Positions 1 to 11,149 of a DNA stretch of 49,673 nt are shown here, one piece after another. A program made the translations under genes and the position numbers. The stretch is from CAWFKS01 sp963816435 (GTDB lineage Bacteria; Pseudomonadota; Alphaproteobacteria; Rhizobiales; Rhizobiaceae), in the NCBI GenBank assembly GCA_963816435.1, contig CAWFKS010000004.1:1-49673 (forward strand), written 5' to 3'. Numbering within the stretch: the stretch's first letter is position 1; each line of letters begins with the position of its first letter. The notes below the pieces were generated by a model. The model was not told the origin of the DNA. It searched no databases and worked only from the letters and a program-made list of their open reading frames with translations.

Positions 1-1
1 G

Positions 2-3000
2 TCAGTGCCCCGGCCGGCCGCTCTTCTTCGGCCGGCGGCGGCGCTCGCGTTCGTCCGCCGGGTCCTCGTAGGAGCCGGCGCCGACCTTGCCGCGCCTGAC
101 CGGCTTCGCGTCGTTTTCCCTTGCGCTCACGCTGTCGCCGCTGCGCGGCTCGCTCCGCGAGGGCGCGCCGTCGGGCGCGACGGCCGGTCGGCCTTGCGGC
201 TGCGCCGTTCCACCATACGAGGCCGGCTTCTTCGGCGGCGTCTTGCCGACCGGCTTTCGGTGCGGCCACCACGTCGCTCATCTCGTCGAGATCGTTCTTC
301 GCGGAACAGCGACCTGCCCGCGCCCGTGCCGTCGTCCGGCGTGCCGTAGTCGGCGTCGTGCGCGGCGCGGTGGTCCTGCTTCCTGAACAGCGAGCGCGGC
401 ACCGCGCCGGCGCGCTCGGAATGGTCGCCGCTGGTGCCCATCTCGTCGAGGTCCGGCTTGCGGAACATGTTGGGCCGCGCCGCCTTCTCGGCCTCCTCGG
501 CGGCGCGCTGCTCGTCGAGCTTGCGGAACCGCTCCTGCTCCTCCACCGTGCGGTGGCGCGCCTTGCCCTTGTTGTGCTTGCCCTTCTCGCGGCCGGACGC
601 CGGGCTCTGCAGCTCGACCTCGCGCGCCAGCGGATCGTCGGCGATGGCGAGTTCGGTCTCGCGCAGCCGCTTGATCTCGTCGCGCAGCCGTGCGGCGCGC
701 TCGAAATCGAGGTCGGAGGCGGCGTCGCGCATCTCCTTTTCCAGATGCTCCAGATGCGTCTTGAGATTGTTGCCGACGAGATTGTCCCTGGCGCCCTTGG
801 TGAAGCCCGAAATGTCGGCGCGCACGTGGTCGCGCTCGTAGACGCTGTCGAGGATGTCGGCGATGCGCGCCTTGACGCTCTCGGGCGTGATGTTGTGCTC
901 GGTGTTGTATTCGAGCTGCTTTTCGCGCCGCCGGTTGGTCTCGGCGATGGCGCGCTCCATCGAGCCGGTGACGTTGTCGGCGTAGAGCACCACCTTGCCG
1001 TCGACGTTTCGCGCCGCGCGCCCGATCGTCTGGATCAGCGACGTCTCGGAGCGCAGAAAACCTTCCTTGTCGGCGTCGAGGATCGCCACCAGCGCGCATT
1101 CGGGGATGTCGAGCCCCTCGCGCAGAAGGTTGATGCCGACCAGGCAGTCGAACGCGCCGAGGCGCAGATCGCGGATGATCTCGATGCGCTCCAGCGTGTC
1201 GATGTCGGAGTGCATGTAGCGCACCCGGATGCCCTGCTCGTGCAGATATTCGGTCAAATCCTCGGCCATGCGCTTGGTCAGCACCGTGCACAGCGTGCGG
1301 TAGCCTTTTTGCGCCGTCTCGCGGATCTCGCCCAGCACGTCGTCGACCTGGCTCTTGGCCGGGCGCACCTCGACCGGCGGATCGATCAGCCCGGTCGGGC
1401 GGATCACCTGCTCGGCGAAGACGCCGCCGGCGGCCTCCATTTCCCAGCCGCCGGGGGTGGCCGACACCGCCACGGTCTGCGGACGCATGGCGTCCCACTC
1501 CTCGAAGCGCAGCGGCCGGTTGTCCATGCACGAGGGCAGCCGGAACCCGTATTCGGCGAGCGTGGCCTTGCGGCGGAAGTCGCCGCGATACATGCCGCCG
1601 ATCTGCGGCATGGTGACGTGGCTCTCGTCGATGAACACCAGCGCGTTGTCGGGAATGTATTCGAACAGCGTCGGCGGCGGATCGCCGGGGTTGCGGCCGG
1701 TCAGATAGCGCGAATAGTTCTCGATGCCGGCGCACGAGCCGGTCGCCTCCAGCATCTCGAGGTCGAAGCGCGTGCGCTGCTCCAGCCGCTGCGCCTCGAG
1801 CAGCCGCCCGGCCTTCTCGAGCTCCGCCAGCCGCAGCTGCAGCTCCGCCTTGATCGACTTGATCGCCTGGTTGAGCGTCGGCCGCGGCGTCACGTAGTGC
1901 GAGTTGGCGTAGATCTTCACCGACTTCAAATCGTCGGTCTTCTTGCCGGTCAGCGGGTCGAACTCGGTGATGGCGTCGATCTCGTCGCCGAACATGGAGA
2001 TGCGCCAGGCGCGGTCCTCCAGGTGGGCCGGGAAGATCTCGATCGTGTCGCCGCGCACGCGGAACGAGCCGCGCACGAAATTGATGTCCTGGCGCTTGTA
2101 TTGCTGGGCGACGAGATCGGCCAGAAGCTGGCGCTGGTCGAGCCGGTCGCCGATCGTCATCTGGAACGTCATCGCCGTGTAGGTCTCGACCGAGCCGATA
2201 CCGTAGATGCACGAGACCGAGGCGACGATGACGACGTCGTCGCGCTCCAAGAGCGCCCGCGTCGCCGAGTGGCGCATGCGGTCGATCTGCTCGTTGATCG
2301 AGGATTCCTTCTCGATATAGGTGTCGGTCCGCGGCACGTAGGCCTCGGGCTGGTAGTAGTCGTAATACGAGACGAAATACTCGACCGCGTTGTCGGGGAA
2401 GAAGCTCTTGAACTCGCCGTAGAGCTGCGCGGCCAGCGTCTTGTTCGGCGCCAGGATCAGCGCGGGACGCTGCGTCTCCTCGATCACCTTGGCCATGGTG
2501 AAGGTCTTGCCCGAACCGGTGACGCCGAGCAGCACCTGCGTGCGGTCGTCCGCCGCCACGCCCTCGACGAGGTCGCGGATCGCCGTCGGCTGGTCGCCGG
2601 AGGGCTTGAATTCCGTCTCCATCTTCAGGCGGACGCCGCCCTCGGATTTTTCCGGCCGCGGCGGACGGTGCGGCGTCCATTGCGACTTGACGTTGGGATC
2701 GCCGCCCTCGATCAGCTTCGACAGCGCCGCCACCGTCGCGGTGACGCCCGACGAGCTCAGCGTCTCGGCATCCTCCAGCGCGATGTCGAGACCCGGCACC
2801 GGGTTGAGGCCGGCCGCCGCGCGCTCGCGCGGGCTCGCCGCGCCGCCCATCGAGGTGCCGCGCGCCGTCTTGGTCGGCGCCGACGACCGCTCGGGGATCT
2901 TCTTGCCCTGCCGGGCGCGCTCCTCACCTCCACCGGCCCTGCGGGCCACCTCCCCCGTCGAGGGGGAGGCGGGCGGCGATGGCAGGCGCCCTCCCTCCCC

Positions 3001-3282
3001 TCGACGGGGAGGGTCCGACCGAAGGTCGGGGGTGGAGTGGCCTTCGACGGAGCGCCCTTCGCGCTCCGCCTCGCGGGAAATCTGCTCGGCCCAGTCCGAG
3101 ACGCCGCCGGCAAGCGGCGCGCCCTCGAACGGAGCCTGCGGCGCCTCGGCGAACCCGCCGCGCGCCAGCGGTTCGGACGCGTCGGCGTAGTCGGTGAGCG
3201 GGCTGCCGCGCCGCTTCGCGCCGCCCTGTTCGCCGCGCGCGTCGCCGGCGTCGGCGGATGTCTTCCGGGAAGATCTGGCCAT
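2..3282 (-). CDS. uvrB: UvrABC excinuclease subunit B (two single-base frame breaks near the 3' end)
   Basis: UvrB is the damage-verifying, helicase-like subunit of nucleotide excision repair; UvrA loads it on DNA and it recruits the UvrC nuclease. Walker A GVTGSGKT lies at about residues 253-260, followed by the YYDYYQPEAYVP region, helicase motifs (FIDESH, TIGRAARN) and a UVR motif (DFERAARLRDEIKRLRE) that binds UvrC. The conserved core starts near Met221, so about 220 residues of low-complexity extension precede it; long N-terminal extensions are, as I recall, usual in rhizobial UvrB. The frame breaks near 300 and 249, each by one extra base. Removing both joins KNDLDEMSDVVAAPKAG to KTPPKKPASYGGTAQPQ and a basic tail ending GRPGH at the TGA at 4-2, about 1092 residues. 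A palindromic repeat lies in frame inside the extension. Confidence 0.95.
2928..3037. repeat. Palindromic repeat element inserted in frame in the uvrB N-terminal region
   Basis: A cluster of nested inverted repeats: outer arms CTCCACC (2928-2934) and GGTGGAG (3031-3037); CCTCCCCC/GGGGGAGG (2949-2956/2962-2969); CCCTCCCC/GGGGAGGG (2993-3000/3006-3013); CCGACC/GGTCGG (3015-3020/3024-3029). The CCCTCCCC-TCGA-GGGGAGGG hairpin recurs at about 42524-42544, so this is a dispersed element. The uvrB frame stays open through it. Confidence 0.75.
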
Positions 3283-3354
3283 GGTCCGAATATGGGGAAA
3301 TGGCGCTGCGAATGGAAGTGCGCCCCCGGCGATTTCGCACCCGCCCGCCGCCGT

Positions 3355-3374
3355 CCTGACAGCAGGTTGTCAGG
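3355..3374. other. Perfect 7-bp hairpin between uvrB and the caspase-like gene
   Basis: CCTGACA (3355-3361) and TGTCAGG (3368-3374) flank the loop GCAGGT. The hairpin lies downstream of the caspase-like gene stop and upstream of the uvrB start, both on the minus strand. It could be a weak terminator or an operator for uvrB. There is no T-run, so its role is undecided. Confidence 0.4.
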
Positions 3375-3461
3375 AGGGGACGGCAGGGCTCGCCGGGTCA
3401 CTCCTTCGCGCCGGCGTCGATCTTCGCCTGCAGGTCGATCTTCGCGCTGGCGAGATCGATC

Positions 3462-6297
3462 TCAGCCAAGCAGGATGGCGAAATACTGCGCGAAGCGATC
3501 CTGCCCGGCTTCCAGATAGACGTCGCGCGCGCCCTCGATGTCGGCGCGCGCCTCGGCCAGCATCGCCTTGTCGCCGGTCATCGCGCCGATCTCGGTCAGT
3601 GTCTGGCCGAGCGAGTTGACGGTCATGCCCCAGCCGAGAGGATCCGCCTCGCGCGTCGTCACCGCCAGCGCGGCGCGGTAATGCCGTGCGGCCTGCGACA
3701 GCATCGTCACCGAGGCATCGGCCTTGCCGAGATCGTAGAGCGCGTTGCCGAGATTGTTCTGCGTCTTCGCCCATTCGGCCGGCGTCGCCTCGCGGGTGCG
3801 CACTTCCAGCGCGGCGCGGTATGCGGCGATCGCCTGCTCGGTCTCGGCGCGTTTCCCGGTGAGCGAGGCGAGCCGGTAATGGGCGTTGCCGAGATTGTTC
3901 TGCGTGTTGGCCCAGTCCAGCGGCACCGTTGCGCGAGGCCTTTCGCCAAGCGCCGCCGCGAAGGCCTCGATCGCGCGGCCGATGTCCTCGGCACTTTGCG
4001 AACGTTCGCCGCGCACCGACAGTACCAGGCCGATATTGTCCTGCAGCGAGGCCCATTTCAGCGGCGACGCCTCGCGCGTGATCTCCTCGGCAGCCAGTCG
4101 GAACGCCGCCTCGGCGGCGTCGAGCTTCTCGGTGCCGCTCTCCCGCTTTGCCAGGTCGAACAGCGAGGTTCCGAGATTGGCCTGCTCCTCGGCCCAGAGC
4201 TGCGGCGTCCGCTCCCGCGTCTGCACCGCCAGTGAGGCGCGGTAGAGCTCGACCGACCGTTCCAGCCGGTCCGGCACGGCATCGCGCTCGCCCAGCGTTG
4301 CCAGGACCAGCGCCAGGTTGTTGGTCGTTTGCGCCCAGTCCACCGGAACGATCTCGCGACGGCGCTCCTGCAGCGCCAGCTCGAACCGCGCCACGGCCCG
4401 GTCGAGCAGCCCCGCGTCGCCCTGACGCTGGCCGAGCAGCATCAGCACGATGCCCAGCCGGTTCTGCTGGCGCGCCCACACCAGCGGTTCGGCCTGTCGG
4501 TCGGTCCCGTCGATCGCCCGCGCGAGAGCCACGCCGGCCTGCTCCAGGCGGTCCGCGCCCGGCTCGCGGCTGCCGAGTGTCAGGAGCACGAGGCCGAGAT
4601 CGCCACGCAATTCGGCAAGCGCGCTCCCGCCGGCAGGCTCGAGTTGGGCAACCGCCTGTTGAAGCATGGTCGCGGCGGCATCCAGTTCGCCGGTCGAACT
4701 GGTGCGCTCGCCTCGGGCCCACAGTACCCGCGCCTGCCCGGCCTGCGCCTTCGCCCAGCCGTCCATGTCGGAATTCGCCAGCGCGAGCTGCGCGGCCATG
4801 GCATAGGCGGCGCCGGCACGCCCGAGCACCGCATCGTCGGCGTTGTGGTAGCCCCATTCCTCGAGCGCTTCGGCCTGATCGAGCCTGTAGCCGAGAGCAC
4901 GGCGCGCATCCCATTTGGCGACCTGCTCGTATGCGCGCTCGAAATCCTCGGCCGCCTTCAGGTGATCGAATGCCAACGCATAGGTTCGTCCGCTTTCGGC
5001 GAAGACGTTTGCGAACTCGAGGCGTCTGGCCCGCAGCGCCGCCTCGGCATCGTCGACCGTCGAGGCGAGTTCGCCGACGCGCTTCTTGGCCTGCTCGTTG
5101 AAGTCGATCGCCGCAGCCAGCGCACCTTCCGACACCGCCTTGGCCGAAAGACCCGACAGCCGCACGATCTCCGGATCGGCCGCGGTCAACGTCTCACGCT
5201 CGGCGATCAGCTTCTTCAGCCGCACCGACTGATCATCGAGCAGTCGCGCCAGCGCGTCGGGATCGTCCGGCGTCTGCGCTCCCACCGCCTTCAACATGGC
5301 GAACAGGGCGTCCATCGGCACGCCCTTCTCGTGCGCCGTTGCGGCGACCTGGCGGCGCACCAGATCGTCCATCGAGGCCATGCTCAGAAGCAGGGTGCGC
5401 CGCTCGCCCTCGATCTGCGCCTCGTCTCCCGGTCGCAGAATCCGGCGCGCGCCCGAAGAACAGGGCGCGCCGCAGGCTGGAATTCGTCCACGGCAACTGG
5501 TGCGCACCGGTCTTCAGGTAGACCTCTTCGGTGACCATGGTCATCACGTCGGACAGGGGGAACCCGCCGGCGCCGAGATGTTTGAGCAGCGCGGCGGCAT
5601 AGGGGCTGTTGCCATTCGGGTCACCGTCGAGCGCCACCTGTCCGGGCGCGGCCGCGAAGCCGATGACCGCGCCAAGCCCCTCGGTCTTCTTCGCGCGAGC
5701 CGCGAGTGCGACGACCGATCGCGGCACGCCGAGCCCGGCGCCGGCCGCCGGCGCGCTGCTGCCGTCGGCCTGCTTGACGACGGCACCCGGCGGGAAGGGA
5801 TTGTTGCGGCAGGCGTCGAGCAGCACGATGCTGACCGGAACGGTTTCCTGAAGCTGCGACAGCACGTCTGAGAGCGGCGCGAGTTCCTCGTCGGCCGCAT
5901 CGAGAGACGAAACCGTGGCGTCGACCGGCACCAGGAAATTGTCGCCGCCGGCCTCGATGCCGTGCCCGGAATAGTAGAGCAGCGCCACGTCGGCGTCCTC
6001 GGCGTCCTCCACGAAGCGGGCAAGGCTGCGCCTGAGCTTCTTGCGGTCGGCGTCGGTGATCGTGACGACATCGAACCCCAGCTCGGTCAGCAGGCCGTCG
6101 ATGGCGCGCGCGTCGTTGGCGGGATTGCCCAGCGCCGGCAGGCTCGCATAGGAGGACTGGCCGATCACCAGCGCCACGCCACGCAACTTCCCCTCGCCCG
6201 CATCGGCCGCCACGACCGCGCAAATCAGCGCCAGCGCCGCGAGCACGACGGTTCGCAGTCGCGGGCGAAGTGTTGCCGAAAACCGGCTGGCGTCCAT
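3462..6297 (-). CDS. Secreted caspase-like (peptidase C14) protein with TPR-like repeats, copy 1
   Basis: A predicted exported cysteine-peptidase-fold protein. Residues 1-34 form a signal peptide (basic start, hydrophobic core, AADAG). The caspase p20-like domain follows (about 38-240) with the dyad His112 in YYSGHGIEAGG and Cys163 in LLDACRNNPF. The C-terminal two thirds are helical repeats with recurring W-A-x-x-Q-x-N-L-G signatures (WAQTTNNLA, WANTQNNLG, WAKTQNNLG), typical of TPR-type scaffolds. One extra base near 5428-5430 breaks the frame; removing it joins FFGRAPDSATG to DEAQIEGERRTLLL, giving about 944 residues, and the paralog at 11150-13752 has the same junction. Bacterial orthocaspases of this class cleave after basic residues; substrate and role here are unknown. 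Confidence 0.85.
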
Positions 6298-6442
6298 CGG
6301 CGATCTCCGATACGCGGATCATTGATCAGGATAGGTGCGGCGCGAAGATGGCGGAAGAGCCTCTCGCCTGGTCGCAGCAGCAATCCGCCATCGCTTGCGC
6401 CACCGCAAAGCCCGCTCTCGCCCGACGAGTTACGCGGGCTCC

Positions 6443-9118
<2,676 letters not shown>

Positions 9119-9147
9119 CGGCTGCCGGCGACAGCGAAACGGTGGCG

Positions 9148-9411
9148 CTACTTCAGGTCGGGAATGGCATCCGCCTCGTCGTGCCAGCGCGCCAGCAGCG
9201 TCAGGGTCGCGCTGAAGACGTAGCGCCCCTGCTCGTCGCGCACCTTGACCTCGAAGGTCCGGTTAAGGCCGTTCGGCAGTTCGTCGGAGGCGATCTCCGG
9301 CAGGACCGCGACCGCCGCATCGCCGAGCTTTTGGCGCGACTCGCACACCATGCCTTCGTCGTCGCGCGTCAGGTGATCGCCATCGTCGATGTCGAAGAAG
9401 AAGCGTGGCAT
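9148..9411 (-). CDS. DUF6894 family small protein
   Basis: An 87-residue soluble protein starting MPRFFFDIDDG and continuing with a TRDDEG segment and a conserved ELPNG...VRDEQGRYVF stretch, the pattern of the DUF6894 proteins common in Hyphomicrobiales. The start at 9411 is chosen because AGGTG lies a few bases upstream and the family begins with this M-P-R-[FY]-[FY]-F signature; a longer reading to 9495 adds only low-complexity arginine-rich sequence. It converges on the P-type ATPase, with 29 bases between the two stops. No biochemical function is known for the family. Confidence 0.8.
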   Translation of the reverse strand: MPRFFFDIDDGDHLTRDDEGMVCESRQKLGDAAVAVLPEIASDELPNGLNRTFEVKVRDEQGRYVFSATLTLLARWHDEADAIPDLK

Positions 9412-9522
9412 AGAGCACCTGTTGGATCGCGGGGATTGTGGAACGGGCATGCGGGTGGGCCGGTTCCGAAGGGGGCGTGGGCGCAGGTTTCGCACCGGGC
9501 CTGCCTCGGCGGCTGATCGGGC

Positions 9523-9762
9523 CTACGACTTGCGCGGCGTGAGCGGCGCGCCGCGGTCGAAGCTGATGTTCTGGTGGCGCGAGATGGCGTGGAAGGCGAT
9601 CGCCTCGCTCAGCTGCTCGTCGCTGACCGGGTTTTGCGGGGCGCGGCCGCGAATGTCCTGGAGGGCGGCGCGCATCGAGATCATGCCGCCCGGAGTATGG
9701 CCTCCGAGATAAGCGTCGATGGCGTCCAGAACCGCCTGATCGATATGGATATGCGCGTTCAT
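9523..9762 (-). CDS. Hypothetical 79-residue protein
   Basis: An acidic N-terminal half (MNAHIHIDQAVLDAIDAYLGG) followed by a predicted helical region and a short basic end (TPRKS). No family recognised. It has normal codon bias and sits 111 bases upstream of, and in line with, the DUF6894 gene, so the two could be co-transcribed. No strong ribosome-binding site is visible before the ATG, and the real start could be internal (Met27 or Met30). Confidence 0.5.
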   Translation of the reverse strand: MNAHIHIDQAVLDAIDAYLGGHTPGGMISMRAALQDIRGRAPQNPVSDEQLSEAIAFHAISRHQNISFDRGAPLTPRKS

Positions 9763-9877
9763 GCGGCAGACAATACGCGTTCAGCGGGTCGCCGCATTAA
9801 CCTTTGGCACCGCCGCGACCAATCCGCGGCACGCAAGGGCGGGAGCCTCAAAATCGCGTCCCCGCCGCATGCATGAC

Positions 9878-9907
9878 CTTGAAGGAACCCCCGTTTTGTG
9901 CCATATG
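9878..9907 (+). promoter_or_regulatory. Predicted promoter of the first cold-shock gene
   Basis: CTTGAA (9878-9883) and CATATG (9902-9907), spaced 18 bases, fit an alphaproteobacterial housekeeping promoter. The -10 box ends 9 bases before the conserved leader hairpin, so transcripts would start at or just before that hairpin. The second cold-shock gene has the same geometry. Confidence 0.5.
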
Positions 9908-9915
9908 CGCCCCGC

Positions 9916-9943
9916 TCGGGCAGTTTTGGCCCGGAGACTGGAA
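9916..9943 (+). promoter_or_regulatory. Conserved 5' leader element of the first cold-shock gene
   Basis: TCGGGC, a 7-base loop and GCCCG form a 5-bp hairpin (9917-9921/9929-9933), followed at once by GAGACTGGAA. The same hairpin and tail occur at 10403-10431 before the second cold-shock gene, with a different loop sequence. Loop divergence with stem conservation suggests an RNA element at the 5' end of the mRNA, about 100 bases before the start codon. Confidence 0.55.
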
Positions 9944-10046
9944 CGTTCTTGGACGACCCCTTTCCCCGATTTCCGCAAACTCTCGACGGCAGCGAAACCG
10001 TGCAGGTCGCACGGACGCTTATTCAAACGGGAAAAGGAGTTTCCCC

Positions 10047-10259
10047 ATGCCGCAGACCGGCACCGTAAAATTCTTCAACGCCAGCAAGGGCTTCGGCTTC
10101 ATCACGCCTGACGGCGGCGACAAGGACGTGTTCGTCCACATCTCCGCGGTCGAGCGTTCGGGCATGACCTCGCTGACCGACGGCCAGAAGGTTTCCTTCG
10201 ACGTCGAGCCCGACCGCATGGGCAAGGGCCCGAAGGCCGTGAACCTCAGCGCCGCCTGA
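10047..10259 (+). CDS. CspA-family cold-shock protein, copy 1
   Basis: A 70-residue single-domain cold-shock protein that binds single-stranded nucleic acid and acts as an RNA chaperone in the cytoplasm. RNP1 (KGFGFITP) and RNP2 (VFVHISAV) are intact. The start follows an AAGGAG box (10034-10039) with good spacing; the open frame continues upstream only through the leader. A strong intrinsic terminator lies 22 bases after the stop, so this is a single-gene unit. The tandem copy 346 bases downstream is closely similar, suggesting local duplication. The leader hairpin points to post-transcriptional control, as is known for csp genes in general. Confidence 0.96.
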   Translation: MPQTGTVKFFNASKGFGFITPDGGDKDVFVHISAVERSGMTSLTDGQKVSFDVEPDRMGKGPKAVNLSAA

Positions 10260-10281
10260 GCCTTTCGCGATTGATTACCGG

Positions 10282-10314
10282 AGCCCGCGGGCGTTCGCCG
10301 CCCGCGGGCTTTTT
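10282..10314 (+). terminator. Intrinsic terminator of the first cold-shock gene
   Basis: AGCCCGCGGGCG and CGCCCGCGGGCT form a perfect 12-bp stem around a TTCG loop, followed by a T-run (TTTTTC). A strong rho-independent terminator. Confidence 0.92.
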
Positions 10315-10364
10315 CGTGCGCGCGGCGCTCACGACAAACGGATCAGCTAGTCACAAAACTTTTG

Positions 10365-10395
10365 CTTGCCCGATCCGGGAAAATGAAGGACTAAT
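10365..10395 (+). promoter_or_regulatory. Predicted promoter of the second cold-shock gene
   Basis: CTTGCC (10365-10370) and ACTAAT (10390-10395), spaced 19 bases, are modest matches. The support is positional: the -10 box ends 8 bases before the leader hairpin, almost as in the first cold-shock gene. Confidence 0.4.
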
Positions 10396-10402
10396 TTGCC
10401 GT

Positions 10403-10431
10403 TCGGGCATTTGCCGGCCCGGAGACTGGAA
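10403..10431 (+). promoter_or_regulatory. Conserved 5' leader element of the second cold-shock gene
   Basis: TCGGGC and GCCCG form a hairpin (10404-10408/10417-10421), followed by GAGACTGGAA, matching the element at 9916-9943. The loop differs in sequence and is one base longer. From here to the start codon there are about 170 bases of leader with no other gene. Confidence 0.55.
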
Positions 10432-10604
10432 TAGCCTGAGCCCGATCAAGATGAACACCAAACAGACCGGGCGGATCGCGAAAGAGAGGGCTTCGGCAGA
10501 GCCCCGGCGCGGCGACAACTGTTTCTTCTCCCCCAGTAAACGACCGAGTAACGCATGACGTTTGTCGTGCAGCACATGCAATATGGGAGATAAGGAGTTT
10601 TCCC

Positions 10605-10817
10605 ATGCCCCAGAGCGGAACCGTCAAGTTCTTCAACCATGCCAAGGGCTTCGGCTTCATCACGCCCGATGACGGCCAGAAGGATGTGTTCGTCCACATC
10701 TCGGCGGTGCAGGCATCCGGCCTCCCCGGCCTCGAGGACGGCCAGAAGGTCAGCTTCGACACCGAGCCCGACAAGCGCGGCAAGGGCCCCAAGGCCGTCA
10801 ACCTGACGGTCATGTAG
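10605..10817 (+). CDS. CspA-family cold-shock protein, copy 2
   Basis: A 70-residue cold-shock domain protein with intact RNP1 (KGFGFITP) and RNP2 (VFVHISAV), beginning MPQSGTVKFF. An AAGGAG box precedes the start at the usual distance, in a context (AAGGAGTTTTCCC) nearly identical to copy 1. It differs from copy 1 mainly in the segment after RNP2 (QASGLPGLEDGQ versus ERSGMTSLTDGQ). It has its own leader element and a short terminator, so the two copies are separate transcription units that share a control element. Confidence 0.96.
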   Translation: MPQSGTVKFFNHAKGFGFITPDDGQKDVFVHISAVQASGLPGLEDGQKVSFDTEPDKRGKGPKAVNLTVM

Positions 10818-10832
10818 CACGAGGGAAGACCT

Positions 10833-10856
10833 GCGGCGCACCGCGCCGCCGGTTTT
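10833..10856 (+). terminator. Probable intrinsic terminator of the second cold-shock gene
   Basis: GCGGCGC and GCGCCGC form a 7-bp stem with loop ACC, followed by CGGTTTT. The T-run is short. From here to 11149 I see no gene; the last part must hold the promoter of the second caspase-like gene. Confidence 0.6.
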
Positions 10857-11149
10857 CCAGACGACGCATCCGCAGCGCCGCCGGCCGGCGGCGCCGTTTC
10901 CGTTTTTGACTTTTTCAGCCGATCGCTCCGGGAAATGACGGACCGGGGAGCCGATCTGGGGGCGGCATCCACCGGCCCGGCTGATGCCCGCGACGGAGAA
11001 CCAGCAAATGGTTAACGGGTCGCGCGCCCGTCCGTTCCGAAGCGGAACCTTGCGGCACCCGCCGCCCGGCCTGTTCGCGCCGACCGAAAATTGCCATAAC
11101 ATGCCGCCAACGTGACGCAAGGGAAGGCACGGGAGGCGCAGAACCGGCG

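Noticed and set aside
121..3519. A very long plus-strand open frame opposite uvrB
   Set aside because: It is the antisense shadow of uvrB in GC-rich DNA; its product is low-complexity Arg/Ala/Leu and matches no family, while the opposite strand has all UvrB motifs.
5233..6297. Two separate genes, a short caspase gene and a TPR gene
   Set aside because: The paralog at 11150-13752 has the same domain order with the same junction sequence, and removing one base near 5428 fuses the parts.
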